From NCBI GenBank assembly GCA_034190875.2, contig CM067343.1:56945731-57009730 (forward strand): a stretch of DNA of 64,000 nt, given 5' to 3'. Of this stretch, positions 46,993-59,955 are shown piece after piece. The position numbers were made by a program, and so were the translations under genes. Numbering within the stretch: position 1 is the first letter of the stretch; every line of letters begins with the position of its first letter. The notes under the pieces were generated by a model that had not been told where the DNA came from, made no database searches, and saw only the letters and a program-made list of their open reading frames with translations. Origin of the DNA: Urechis unicinctus. Its lineage: Eukaryota > Annelida > Polychaeta > Xenopneusta > Urechidae.

Positions 46993-49900
46993 ATTGTCGT
47001 TCGTGGAATGACAGGACTTGACATGTCAACACATCTGTCACCGTCGGTTCATTAATGACGTTAGGTAGTAATCTATTAGGTGTTAGTAGATGCATCGGAC
47101 GTGACACGACATAGGCCGGCTTACTGGCGAAAAATTGGAAAAGAACAAAGCAAATAGTATTCCCGGTGCTCAAAACACAGCGATTGCTATATATGAGCAA
47201 GTATCAGGTAACTTACATTGTTTGCAATGAGGTTCCTTGGCTATGGTAGATTACAGATTAAGTATGGAAATTACACCAAATTGCATCTGAACAGGTTACC
47301 GTGGATGTTTTTACAATATATACAGTAAATAATATCATCTCCTTGCGGTTAGATCTCTTCCTCTCCAACCCCGTGGTTACCTGCGTCTCCCGGACATCCG
47401 GTCCGATGCGAGATTGACACGCCGCTAGAGGCGCCCTAAAGAGTACTAACAAGGCACGCACAAGAGGAGCAACTCGAGCGCCGAGCCACTGAACCCCGCT
47501 GATGCCCATTCACCAATTTGGATAACCCAACTCGCCTTTCATCTTGGTTTTCAAAAAGCCTCCCTAGGTTTCCCTTATGGCGATTGTGCTCACTCAGACG
47601 GAAAAGTCTTGTGTCGTGCACAATGGCACGGAATGAGGTGCATTCGACAGCATATCACAGCCATATATATAGAGTAGGATGTGGTATACTTATTGGATGG
47701 TAGTGGCAGGGTAGAAGAGCAGGGTTTAGAAGAGGTGAAATGGGGGCGGGGCTTAGTCAGGGAATCAACAATTCGCCTGCTATTTACACACGGATATGGT
47801 TAGCGTAAACGGGGTGAACTTGAACAGGTGGTTCAGATGAAGAAGTGACTGTCAACTGATTGAACACGAATACGGACACGGTGGAGATCAGCAGACTTTC
47901 ATGGCCACCTCACGCTGCATCTTATCCATATATCCCCGAGATGGCACTAAATCATGATAAACTATTTCAACAAGATGTATTTTATCTCCAGTAGAGTTGC
48001 AATCTGGAACCTATGATTGATTTAATGAGGGTGGGTGGGTTAAGGGCACCTACAATCGTGGCGACATAATGGCAGCTGACACAACCATCGTAAACTACCG
48101 CAAATTGACCAAGCTAAAATTTGTTGCCTCCATCCCGCGTTATCGCCACCATCCCCTCCCAGTTACAGACAACCCTATTTCCACTTTGCTCCCGAACGAG
48201 AAACGACCACTATCGACAATCTATGGTCTCTAGTGACCATTAATGGCTCGGCCGCACGAAAATAGTCTGGAGAGGCCAGCGAAGATTGGGTGTAGGTCAG
48301 CGCTACAGGCGACGGGGGTGGAATGGGAGTTATTGCCAGCCACATGGCCCGGCCCCACGCCACTTTACCCACCACGCTTAGAACCATCCATGGCAATGCT
48401 CCGGTTATAAAAACAACCCCAGAGGACGATTAGGAAAGAATGAAGTGATATGAAGCTCGAAATAGGGTGTGACAATAGCATCAGTTTTCACTACTGGATC
48501 AAACAAAGTGAGAACGAATTCAATAGGCGTATAATTGGAGGTAAACTAAAGCGCGGGGTCAAGTTGCCAAGTCGGTGCCAGAAAAAGATAAAATCGACAA
48601 CATATTTGATGAACTACCACCCTACAAACTAACCAACGTCCACCCGGGTCATCTCACTCCTAGGTGACCGGGTGAACTTATTTCTGGCGGTGACGTTATC
48701 GTTGCTTATATGATCAATTTCTTGGCAGGATCTTCAAGTGGATCCGGTTTGTCGACAGAACAGGATCAGAGCGTATGAGAGTCGAAGCGGGGTTTACTTT
48801 ACGGTCAATGTTTATGTCCTGAGGTTGGAGAGGTTCAGAAAGCCGACTTCCACGGATAACCCGCGTGATGGAATGACACATCATGCTCGTTTTAGAAAGC
48901 TATAAAGGGGCGATATTAACCAGTGGTTTCTCGGGTCATGTGTCGTTAATAATCAGGCGGGGTCACAAAGGAGTGAAAGAAAGTAGTCATTGAATGGAAT
49001 GTAAAAACGAGGGCAGGTTATGTCTTCTTGAGGCTTTGGAGGGACATGGCATATCTTGGACATTCTGTAAGGGGACCTGAATTAATGAGGGCGTACTCAT
49101 CTTAAGCACACGATACAGATGTAGATATGATTGGCGCAGCACCAATAAGTCATGTAGCAATGGGTTCACATGGATTAGACCCCAGGAGGAAATAGAAAAG
49201 TCACTGATATTTCAAATCATACGGACACAACTAATGCAATTAGTGGTAGTGATGACCATATCAGAGACGAGATCAACTTATATGAGAAACAAATGTCATT
49301 TGATGCCCCGAGCATATCGCTGTTGACATTTAACCCTCCGTGTACATGGTTCTATCTAGTCAAAAACGGCCGCCCCCGGGCGATATATCCAAGCCGTTCC
49401 GCTTCCGGGAGGGTGTTGGGAAATAATGGCGAGAAGAGTAGGATGATGCTGGCCAATGATCCCACAATAGGTCTTCTCTTCTTCCGCGTCTTATATCTAA
49501 TATCTAGGAAGTAAGGAAACTGGCGAGAAGACTGCTCTCCTCAGGACAATAACAAATCTATACGCTTAGAATCCCTCAATAAAACTCACGTTCCGACATG
49601 ATATAGAGGTTGTATCAGTCGGGTGGAGGGACTTCAGTAGTAAAATTTTTAAGTAAATTTAATCCCTGGATTATTTCATTTATTCAATTGAAATGAAATG
49701 CAATAAAATTGAAAGATCTAAAATCTGTAATATAATCCAATTTCTCTTTTGAAACAAGGAATCTTAGATGGATCGACCCTTTCGAATAACGGGCGGACGT
49801 AGGTACAGTAACAGAGTGGGATCGCTTCTTCCATGCTGCCAGCTGAAATGATGCGTTTGGTAGCTTTACTAAGAGGATACTTCCCTTAGTTAGTCGAGGT

Positions 49901-51054
49901 GGGATGGGGGCGTTTATTCGGAACTGAAAGACCTGTCTCTCTGGGATTGTAGAAAGAGAGACCTCAGAAGAAATGGAAGCCAGAAAACCTAAGCAGTCGC
50001 GGCCAGCCTTTTCATTCGACCACAGCATGCTTAAACATTCATGATTCACGCTGAAAGCATTTCTTTAAATCACAGCGCCCAGCTTCCTCAGCCAGATGGA
50101 AAAACAACCTCAATAAGGGCTCTTCTGCCTGTGGGGTGCTCTACTCTGAGCCGTGGACCTCCGTCAGCGCGTCTTCCACGGCCCCTTTTCCTATACCATT
50201 TCATATCTCTTTCTAACCTCTTTCATCAAACGGAGCTCACTTCCGTCCGTGCATTGCCGTCGTCACATTTGCTCAATGTCAGGGAAAATTCCTCACGAAA
50301 GTCCGCCAGGTCTGCATGTAAAGCACGCGAGGCGGGTTCAATGTCTGTTCCCACTCGACAGTCAGCTAATCACTCCGTCTCTACGCTTTCAAGACCCACC
50401 CCCACAAAAAATATGTTTAGTGCCGCGCGCGCATAATACGCAGATGGTGGGTCGAGCTTCGGGTGCGCTTTTTGTAGTACAAGAAACATGTCCCTAATAG
50501 CTGACACGATCATCGATGTAATCTGAAATCATATTGTGCAGATGAACTTGGGGTGCATCATAATGACATAAGAAGTGATCTCTTGTAAAGCTTGGTTCGG
50601 AATGGGGGTGACCTAGTGACAGTAAAACGAGGCCTGCCAAATGAGAGGTCTCTAAAAGGTCGGACATTCAATGGACGTTCGTGAGTGTGCAAATTGATAA
50701 TACACATCATCATCTAATGAGAAGTTGTTGGCGATGACAAAGAGCAGTAGCCTATGCAGTGAATGAAGAGGGGTGGTCAATAGGGTGATGGACAGTGAGA
50801 CATCATTATCGTAATGAAGAGAGGAGGAGCGAGGAGTGTCAACCTCAGAGGCACACGGACAATATATTGGCTTCCTGATACAAACAAACACGGGATCGGA
50901 TGGTCATTAGCTGACCCACTAACTACCATTCGTGTGCATTCGCTCGTTATAGGATGCAGAGGCCCTTCGTTAAGGTTCATGATTAGCAATAGCTACCCCA
51001 TAAACACAACAATATTACAAACAACAGATTTGCGTCCCACTAAAAGCAAACGTG
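46993..51054. other. gene-free unique DNA
   Basis: Several frames of 70-131 codons exist (for example 49684-50049 minus, 50041-50436 plus), but none shows a domain, signal peptide or plausible splice context. No tandem arrays. Confidence 0.4.
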
Positions 51055-51345
51055 ATTTATATTTCACAATCAGCAGGTATTGATTGATAGTTCACTATAA
51101 GCAGATGTCATTTAAATATCACTTAAGACAGATATTGATCAACATCTAAATGTGTTAGCAGATTTTGATCTATATCTCAATATAAGCAGATAATTGTCTA
51201 AATCTAATTGGATGTTAATTATATCTCACTTAAGGCAGATATTGAACAATATCTCAGGACAGTGTGTAAGCAAATATTGATGAAATATACGGATATAAGC
51301 AGATATTGATTAATATCTCAATCTCAGCAGATGTGATGCACAACC
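51055..51345. repeat. decayed tandem array, about 33 bp
   Basis: Nine or so diverged units of AGCAGATATTGATCAATATC followed by TCA(A/C)TATA. Much older than the other arrays. Confidence 0.75.
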
Positions 51346-52286
51346 CAATGTAGGATGGAAAATTTATTTTTACCTGAATCTAATATTGATTTGAATCGCA
51401 ATAAAAGAGGACGTTACACGTCATGATAAGCTTGCAGGCGGCTTCTGCCAGTACGCCACGAGCTCCTATCATGTTGTGTACCTGGACACGGTAGTTGATG
51501 CTTTACATTCTCAGCAGGTGCTTTGAACCCTTACATGATTAGTCGCATTCCCGTTAAATATCACTTGAAACGACGGCACCTTACTCGACTTCAAGGAGGC
51601 ACAAAGTCATAAAGGAAGGAGGAAGCATGGCTTAGCAAATATGTGTGAGGCAACTAATTGGCGCCGAATGTTTTTTTCTTCTCGGCGAGAATCAGATAGC
51701 GATATACTATTTATCAGAGTGATCAAAGAAAACATGGAGCTTAAAGAAACACATTATGAAACCTAACACTGACATACCCGCTAATTAATGACAAACTCAA
51801 ATCTTGAACACCTCACATATGATACATGCTTGCGGTTTATAGCGAATCAGTATAGTATCAATTCACTAAGTTTGGGTCCTTTTCCGAATTGGATCAAGCC
51901 ATTGGGGAGCCCGACTAGGATCTCGGCCTAAAAGAGTACTCGCAAGATCATGATGATTCTAGCGGGTTTAGTTTCATGGTCGTTAGACTCTTTGAAATCC
52001 ATCCACAGCCAGATGTTACAGTGTTCATAGCGAATGTGATTAGTGTTTCTAATAAAATCCTACTCAACTGACATCTACGGTGTTTGACAGAAGGCATCAG
52101 CACATGCACGTCTCTCAACACCTGTATATCAAGTCTCCGTAATCACTGGATAATTATTCAGAGACGATCAGACATGAATATTTGATATGTAATGGTTAAT
52201 GGCGGTGCATTTATTGAAACCACTGGCCGCAAACCATGCCAAAGAAACCGCGCGTTCAAATAATCTGACAAAGGCACCCACATTTA
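51346..52286. other. unique sequence, no gene seen
   Basis: No open frame of note and no repeat. Confidence 0.4.
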
Positions 52287-52364
52287 CAGCAGCAGCAAGC
52301 AGCAGCAGCAAGCAGCAGCAGCATGCAGCAGCAGCAAGCAGCAGCAGCAAGCAGCAGCAGCAGC
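52287..52364. repeat. interrupted (CAG)n array
   Basis: Blocks of AGCAGCAGC(AGC) separated by single extra A or ATG, giving a 10/13-bp rhythm. A Ser/Gln frame runs through it in one phase but without gene context. Confidence 0.9.
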
Positions 52365-52779
52365 ATAATCTCGGTTCTTAAGAAGCCTTTGATCATAACT
52401 TCATTGATCTAAGTATCTTTGGATGTTACTTTAGCTCTCAGCGACTTCCACTCTGTGGAGATGACTGGTATGAGGCTGTCAATGGGCTCGCCCTACACCC
52501 GCCATCCCACCAAAATCACCATCATCCAGTCACACATACAGACATAAGTCCATCTCTGGAGATTATGTACTGCAAAGGTCAGATATGTTTTGACCAATAC
52601 AGAGCGGCATTCAAAAGCAGCTGCCTGCTACAGCTAGATATTCCAAGTGGCTATTAGATTTAATATTCCACCTGGGTAGGCTATTTTAAACACCAGCCAC
52701 TCCTACTGATACAGTCATCTGAACTGACACTCGCTCTTACATACCCTCCCCCCGATGCATCCTCGTCCTGGCGCATCAG
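52365..52779. other. unique sequence, no gene seen
   Basis: Nothing recognisable. Confidence 0.4.
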
Positions 52780-52980
52780 GTCTGTGACGTATCCCAACTC
52801 TGACGCATCCTCAACTTGACGCATCCCTGCCGCATCGCACCTCTGATGCACCCAACCCCTGAAGCACCTTATCCCTGACGCACCTAGCCCGTGGTGCACC
52901 TCACCCTTGACGCACCGCACCTTTGACTCACCTCGCCCCTGGAGTACCCCACCCCTGACGCACCTCACCCCTGACTAACC
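52780..52980. repeat. minisatellite, about 16-17 bp
   Basis: Diverged units of CTGACGCACCTCACCC with GATGCATC variants at the left. Confidence 0.85.
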
Positions 52981-54530
52981 ATATCCCTCCAAATCGTGCA
53001 CCAAAGGAACAAGGCATCCAAGAACATCACACAGCAACTAATCAAGTGAGTCTCTTCATTAATGAAGTTTTATGACAATAAACAAATCTCTCACGATCTT
53101 GGCCTCTCCTCACAGCCGCTCCTGATGAACAAAACAGCCACGCGCCACATAATGCGAGCCAGCAATCATGCACTGCCGAGCCCCGCCGAGCCTTGCCGAG
53201 CTGCTAGCCTCCGTAATTTGCCTCTCATCGTGTCCCTCATTGTCCCTACATAATAGGCTGCTTGACATTTTTGTTCTTCGTACTAGCAAAAGGAAGAGGG
53301 CGAACAAGTTAGAATTATCGTGGTCGGGTTTATCTTCTCCCACTCCCCTCTCCAGACAACTGCAATTATAGATGGGAGAGGTAGTTTGGAAATGAGGGCG
53401 GGGTGCAGCCTGGATTCGAGTTGTCGTGGCACAGCCATGGTAGGACGAGAGCCGACGCCAGAAACGTGGCACCGCTAATATGGTGGATTACTGTAGCATG
53501 GGCGTGGTTCCCAGGTAAAGATGTACATGGCCGGGATGATCAGAGGGCGTGTGGCGCTGCTGCTGCTGCTGCGGGGGAGAAGGACTAGAAGGGTGCATGG
53601 AAAGAGATTGAATTGAAGAGGAGCTATTGAGTATGACTTTGAGAAGCGCAATATGGAGTGTATTCAAGTGGGATGGAAACGGAAAGGAAGAAGAGGGCTT
53701 ACATTAAGCTCACGAGTAGTCTCAATTCCCAATGCTCCTTTATCACATGGAAATCACCTGCGGTTAAAGCATACGTGCTGACCTGCCTCAAATATATCTA
53801 GGCGAAACTAGAAACTAAATGACTGATACTGAATAAGATCATACACACATACTCCCGGAAGCATCATTACCAAAGCGTGCCCAGGAGAACATTTGATTAT
53901 ACAAACCCACGTCTCAGCCGCCTTATTACAGGCTGCAACCAAAATGGACACATTCTTGGCCAACGAAGCCGACTGTCTCGCTGTGATGACGGCTATGTTA
54001 AGCGACTTCACGTGACCTTTGACCCACATGCCCACATGGAAACCTCACCAAGACATCCGCCACATCGACCTAGCCCATTACCAGTGGTTGGTGACGTTTG
54101 CTGTAACCTAACTGCAACGTAAATGTCACATATATATACAGCCATACACAATGAAGGCATACAAGTCGAGGCAAGAGGGTCAATCGCCAGGCTATTATTC
54201 CACGCTGGACTATAATTGATCTGCCAAACAGCCGCAGTTTGCATAAACTATAGGGCGGGCAACATACGACAGACGAGTTACGTAACAACGGGGCACCGGG
54301 AAAATGTCGCACTGCGGTAAAAATGAGATGGCGTAGGTATAGCAGAACATCTGAGAAGCAGGTCGGTTGCCGACGACGTACTTGACTGGGCTTTAAGCAT
54401 AGATTACAGGCACCTGCGCCAGGTGAAGTTTGATGCTGATGAGCTACAGTGATAGGAGAGACAGAACGTGTAAGTAAATAGGCGAGTTGTGTGCTTGAAG
54501 GCGGTGAGTGACGTACAATGAGCGACCTTG
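52981..54530. other. unique sequence, no gene seen
   Basis: Short GCCGAGCC (53176-53205) and (GCT)5 (about 53558-53573) runs. A 120-codon minus-strand frame (53110-53472) has no recognisable domain. Confidence 0.4.
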
Positions 54531-54728
54531 TGGCTGGGAGACCTAGTGGCTGGGAGACCTAGTGGCTGGGAGACCTAGTGACTGGGAGACCTAGTGGCTG
54601 GGAGACACAGTGGCTGGGAGACCTAGTGGCTGGGAGACTAGTGGCTGGGAGACCTAGTGGCTGGGAGACCTATTGGGAGACCTAGTGAATGGGAGACCTT
54701 GTGGCTGGGAGACCTTGGGGCTGGGAGA
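54531..54728. repeat. 18-bp minisatellite
   Basis: About 11 copies of TGGCTGGGAGACCTAGTG with small deletions. Confidence 0.95.
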
Positions 54729-55256
54729 GCGTCCAAACTCGGGAGTTGAGACGCCTCACCTACGTTCATTGAGCGCGGCTTCAATCCGGACTATCTATAG
54801 CTATCATCCGGTGTCATACTCAAGAGATAGCCCATGTCATTAAGGTCTTATCAGCGAGGATGCGTTTATTGGGGGAGTGGGGGGTGGGGACTACAACGTA
54901 ATGTAGCCATACCGCTAGAATACTCCGCAGTCTAGGTACCGTACCCTGCCTACCTCCTCACGCCCACTCACGGCAACGCGCCTGTTGACTAGGAATCGCT
55001 CCGTCTCACCACGTCAACTCAGACGACCACGCAATCAAACTCATATGCAATTTGTCAGCATTATATATACCCAGTTCCACCATTATCCTCTGTTATCACG
55101 ATAAGTAAATATTAGATGAGAAATGGAATACAGGAGGAGGGTGATGAATATATTCAACGCATTTTGAGGCCATTGCCAGAGGAGGGGTGGAATGGATCGG
55201 GTGGGGTGGGTGGGGTGTGGGGTGTAGTGGAGGTTGGGGGCGATCACGAGAGATGG
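54729..55256. other. unique sequence, no gene seen
   Basis: Contains G-rich patches (about 54866-54890, 55180-55245). Confidence 0.4.
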
Positions 55257-55415
55257 AGATGATTGAAGGCAGTTATTTCACTGCATAAAAAAAACATATT
55301 TTTTTCTTCATAATAACTCTCATTCGTTGCTGCTCCAATCTTAAGGTACCGGGCGAAACAGGACTGCTGTATATCGTCCATCTTACAAGATGATTGAAGG
55401 CAGTTATTTCACTGC
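55257..55415. repeat. 28-bp direct repeat, copies 131 bp apart
   Basis: AGATGATTGAAGGCAGTTAT followed by TTCACTGC at 55257-55284 and 55388-55415, identical. Confidence 0.92.
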
Positions 55416-57189
55416 GCTGATGTTCAATACATACAAATATCTTGCAAGTATGTGTCAGCCGTTCAGGCACCACCAAATACATGCCACCCTCATTAACATA
55501 ATGCCCCATACAGTTTCCACTCGTTGACCGGAATTAGCCATGAACCAATCGTTACAGAGGCTGGTAAGTGGACCTATCAGAGCTTGAAGGTTTCACGAGA
55601 AGTCGGTGTGTACCTAGAGTCGGAGCTGTCCCATTCTTCTCTAGCAGTAACATAAAGGATTGTGAAAAGTGAGCGTTATCCCCTATCATCCCAGCTTCAG
55701 AAGCTTCAGCTGCCACCAATTCGAACGCCGGGGTCGCTAGAGATCGTGGTTTTGTTTTGCGTAGGAAAACAAGCGTTAATGGTGAATGACGAAATTCGAC
55801 AATTGGTCTGTTCGTTGTCCATTGTGTATGTGTGTCAGAGTATACGCAAAAACCCGACTCAATAGCTGACAATTATCACGTCCGCCAATCGATTGTTAAT
55901 GTGCCAGTCATGCCAATTCAATACCGGAAATCCGTGATCACAGCGGCATGATCGATTAAAAGGACGCACTGGACACGCCTTTGGCGACCGCAAATACGAT
56001 AGTCATGTGGTCAAGGTCATTCCAAAAACGCATAACAGCACAAACTGCGCCAGAACGAATCACTGATAATAACACGCACGAGAAAGACGAGAAGTTCTGT
56101 GAACCAGAAATAGTCGCGATTTAATTAATAACAATAATAATTTATTCTAAAGTCTAACCTGTACGTTATTTATCCGGCCCCTGGAAGAGTAGGTATCTGC
56201 TGCGAAAACATGTCGTCTGCTTTAACAGCCGTTCCAAACGACATGACAGGAGCTGGCTAGCGTGGTGAGTCGTTATATAGGGGTGAGAAAAACCAACGGC
56301 TGGGCTCTTGTTGTCAAGTTATGTATAAGGTATGCTGGTAGCTGCTATAAACGAGGCATAGAAAACGGCGTCAGTCTATTTACGGTAGAATGCAGTTTAT
56401 TCAAAAGGCCCAGGTTTGAAAGGGTAAGAGAGCGTGAGGGGAAACAACGAACTCGACCCACTTATCAAGTACTACGATGGGGTTGTTGTGATGCAGTAGT
56501 CTGACATTGAAGAGCAGACGATAATGCAGTAAAGGTTTATTAGAAGGGTATGTTTTGAACGAGAAGAAGAGTTTAGCCCGCTAGTTGGGAAGTTTAAATG
56601 GATCATTGGGCGATATTCCATCCATATTATGTTGTCATGTCAATTTCATACCGTGTCATTATTTAAGTCACATAAAAATGCCAAACATTCTAGTGGTGAC
56701 AAGACTGGCCATGGATCACAACTGTGTAGTGACAATGACTTTAAATGGGTTAATTGGTTAATTATTAGACATTTGTTTGTTTTCTCTCCCTCACGTATCG
56801 ATTCTACACATAATAACACCATACAGTCAGACATCATTAAGACATTCATCAGCACCACGATAATAGCCGCGGAACAATCACGGCTTGTCAATCAAGCGAT
56901 GCGTCGCTGATTGAGGTGGACGCCGGTGGTCAGCATCAAACGACTGGTGCGGCGACATGAGAGGAAGGAGAGGACAAAAGAGCCTCCTCACTAAGAGCTC
57001 TCCCACTCTCTCTTTCAGCTTCCTCATGTATCTCGTCGTTTCAACCACTCGATCCTTGTCCATCAAACAGATCGCTTTGATACAAACAACGCCCTAAGCT
57101 TCTTTTGTTTCAACTATAGCTATACAATATGAGGGAGTGGTGACAACAGCTATTCGTCTTCTTCTAACAAGTCCAGGGAAGTCCTCTCG
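55416..57189. other. unique sequence, no gene seen
   Basis: Frames of up to 106 codons lack domains or splice context. Confidence 0.4.
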
Positions 57190-57765
57190 TCCACAACTCT
57201 CCTGCCTCGCGTCCACAACGCTCCTGCCTCGCGTCCCAGAACCCTCCTGCCTCGCGTCCACAACCCTCCTGCCTCGCGTCCACAACCCTCATGCTTCACG
57301 TCCACAACCCTCCTGACTCACGTCCAGAACCCTCCTGCTTCACGTCCAGAATCCTTCTGCCTCAAGTCCACAACCCTCCTGTCTCACGTCCCAGAACCCT
57401 CCTGCTTCACGTCCACAACCCTCCTGACTCAAGTCCAGAACCCTCCTGCCTCACGTCCAGAACCGTCCTGCCTCGCGTCCCAGAACCCTCCTGCGTCACG
57501 TCCACAACCCTCCTGCCTCACGTCCAGAACCCTCCTGCCTCGCGTCCACAACCCTCCTGCCTCACGTCCACAACACTCCTGCCTCACGTCTAGAACCCTC
57601 CTGCCTCACGTCCAGAACCTCACGTCCACAACACTCCTGCCTCACGTCTAGAACCCTCCTGCCTCACGTCCACAACCCTCCTGCCTCGCGTCCCAGAACC
57701 CTCCTGCCTCGCGTCCACAACCCTCCTGCCTCGCGTCCACAACCCCCTGCCTCGCGTCCACCCCC
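57190..57765. repeat. 22-bp minisatellite, about 26 copies
   Basis: The unit is CTCCTGCCTC(G/A)CGTCCA(C/G)AAC(C), with CCAGAAC, CTAGAAC and CACAAC variants. The 100-codon frame is an artefact. Confidence 0.95.
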
Positions 57766-58442
57766 ACCCATATGCACGCCATCATTTCTATCCTATTACT
57801 CCATTTACTGGGCCAGCATCCCTTTTAAAATCGGTTCACTTGCATTGTACCCATATACGTGAATTTACCCAGCTGCCTTAGTACATTACCAAAACAGATA
57901 TTCAGTTAACCATATTTATTATGGATTGCTAAGAAATGACAGCACGCAACTGAACTACATCAGACATCAGGTTTCGCTCCAATAATTCGCTGTCGACGAG
58001 GTTTGAGATTACAAGCGTCTCGACTCCTCTCACAATAAGCCGATTGGACCCCCGCCTGACAATAACATAGAGACAGACGTAAGAAGAATCAGGAACAAAG
58101 GTTATGTTGCCGGTAATAGTTTATGTTAAGAGCGCTCATTGATAAAAGCAATGGAAATAAGAGAATGAATGTTTTCCGCCGGTTATCATAATGACGCCCA
58201 ACTCATCGATGACATCGACGATTCTCCGCCGTCGAGAATAACGCGCCGGAAATGAGACGGCTGCCAACAGGCTATTTATAGTTGCCGGAAAATTCATGGT
58301 GAGTCATCGAGTTATAACGCGATTGGTTTCAGATCGTCATTTTTGGGCAAGAAAATGATAGCTACAAGGGAACAAAGTTAAAGGGTAGTTTAAAGTCAAC
58401 ACATAAACGGGACGTGGTATTTAGAAGCAGCTGACAAGGGTC
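57766..58442. other. unique sequence, no gene seen
   Basis: Nothing recognisable. Confidence 0.4.
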
Positions 58443-58468
58443 GGGGGGGGGGGGGGGGGGGGGGGGGG
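58443..58468. repeat. G26 homopolymer
   Basis: 26 consecutive G residues. It can form G-quadruplex structures. Confidence 0.96.
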
Positions 58469-58716
58469 TTCACGATCTTGTCATAAGCTCACCACTGGTT
58501 GCGAACCCGTGACTGTTTATGCGCCCTGCATATCGGTAGTGTTGTTGAATTGCCTGCTGGTGACATCATTTTGACGGGGCGGTTGGGGGTGAATAACACA
58601 TCTAATGTAGTCTAATCTTTACTGCCATACAAGACAAGCCGCTCCTCAAGCACGATGTATTTAGCGGTTCGATAAGAGCACTTATACGGCAACCCCACTC
58701 CCCTCCTACTCCTCTA

Positions 58717-58734
58717 CCCCCCCCCCCCCCCCCC
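58717..58734. repeat. C18 homopolymer
   Basis: 18 consecutive C residues, 250 bp from the G26 run. Together they are a potential long-range foldback. Confidence 0.95.
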
Positions 58735-58825
58735 ACACACCCCAATCCATTTTATCCAGTCAACGCATCAATATGTATTCCACACCACACACTAAAGAAT
58801 TGGGGGTATTATAATCCGTATCCCA

Positions 58826-58920
58826 ATTGGGCCAGGGTACCCCCGTCGCCCTTTGGGGCCTGGGTACCGCCGTCACCCTCTTGGGCCTGGGTACATCCCG
58901 TCGCCCGGGTACCTACCTAA
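58826..58920. repeat. minisatellite, about 34 bp x 3
   Basis: Three diverged units of TTGGGCCTGGGTACCCCCGT followed by CGCCC. Confidence 0.85.
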
Positions 58921-59374
58921 TATACAAGCTGTCAATCGAGCTGTATGCATGAGTCACCTAACCCATGCATTTATTGATTTTAGTTCACAACTATTCACTC
59001 AGAGAAAACGTTCAGTTCATGACACATTAAGAGTCTGCATTTCTGGCAAAACATGAAACGCTTGACGAGACTCAAACGCAAAACTCGAGTAATATTTATC
59101 TCGATTGATTTATGTACTTTTCCACCGAAGAATACATATGGCATACACAATCAACACACAATATGGTATCTTAAGTATCCTGAACTGGAAGGTGGCTCAA
59201 GCTTAAGGGGGCGAATGCGGGTACTAGCTATGTAAAGTTCGCATTATGAAGTGCGATGTGCGGTTACCACTCATAGGGGGCGAGTGGTAACGATTTATCA
59301 CGAGATTCATGTTTGTCAAAAGGAAAAGCGAAATATACTGCAACTTTCTGTCTGACCATTTTGCACGTGAGCCA
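58921..59374. other. unique sequence, no gene seen
   Basis: A short inverted repeat (CCACTC...GAGTGG, 59268-59286) and nothing else. Confidence 0.35.
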
Positions 59375-59436
59375 TGTGTATGTGCGTGCGTGCGTGCGTG
59401 TGTGTGCGTGTGTGGGTGTGTGTGTGTGTGTGTGTG
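59375..59436. repeat. (GT)n/(GTGC)n microsatellite
   Basis: GTGC units passing into pure GT. Confidence 0.95.
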
Positions 59437-59629
59437 ACGTCGGCCGTCTGGCGGGGCAAGAGATAAGAATCACACGCCAAATCAACTGTCAGCACAGGCT
59501 AATGATGAGGCTAATTCGGCGGGAGTACAGCGCATCTACGAGGGCGTGACCGCAGACAGACAATACACCGCTCAGACTGGCAAAATCAAGTGGAAACCAC
59601 TGATTAGCATTGAATACATGGCTGTCCGT

Positions 59630-59955
59630 TTCGTGATTAGCGAATATGGCACGTAAAGCAGACGACGCGTTGAGTAGATATAACATGTAAAGTAGGGAGC
59701 GGGAGCACGCGATATGCCATGTACAGCAGACGGACTCAGATTTGTCATGTAACGATGGTATATGATACTGCACTAAATATACCAATGGAAATAAAGGAAA
59801 TTAATGTTTCCCGCCTGTAATCATTTTGCTGTAAATATACCATGGTTGCCAGACTTCAGCAGATACGACTTGTAAACAGCAGTAGATATACAATGTAAAG
59901 CAGACGACAGCAGATATGTCATGCAAAGCAGACGACAGCAGATTTGACAACTTGT
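59630..59955. repeat. decayed tandem array with GCAGACGACAGCAGATATG units
   Basis: Phrases such as CATGTAAAGCAGACGACAGC and AGATATG recur at about 30-40 bp. The best-preserved copies are at 59890-59950. Confidence 0.65.

Noticed and set aside
47258..47509. 83-codon minus-strand frame (GVQWLGARVAPLV)
   Set aside because: Looks more like a translated dispersed repeat; no supporting exon structure.
49684..50049. 121-codon minus-strand frame
   Set aside because: No domain, signal or splice context; composition like random unique DNA.
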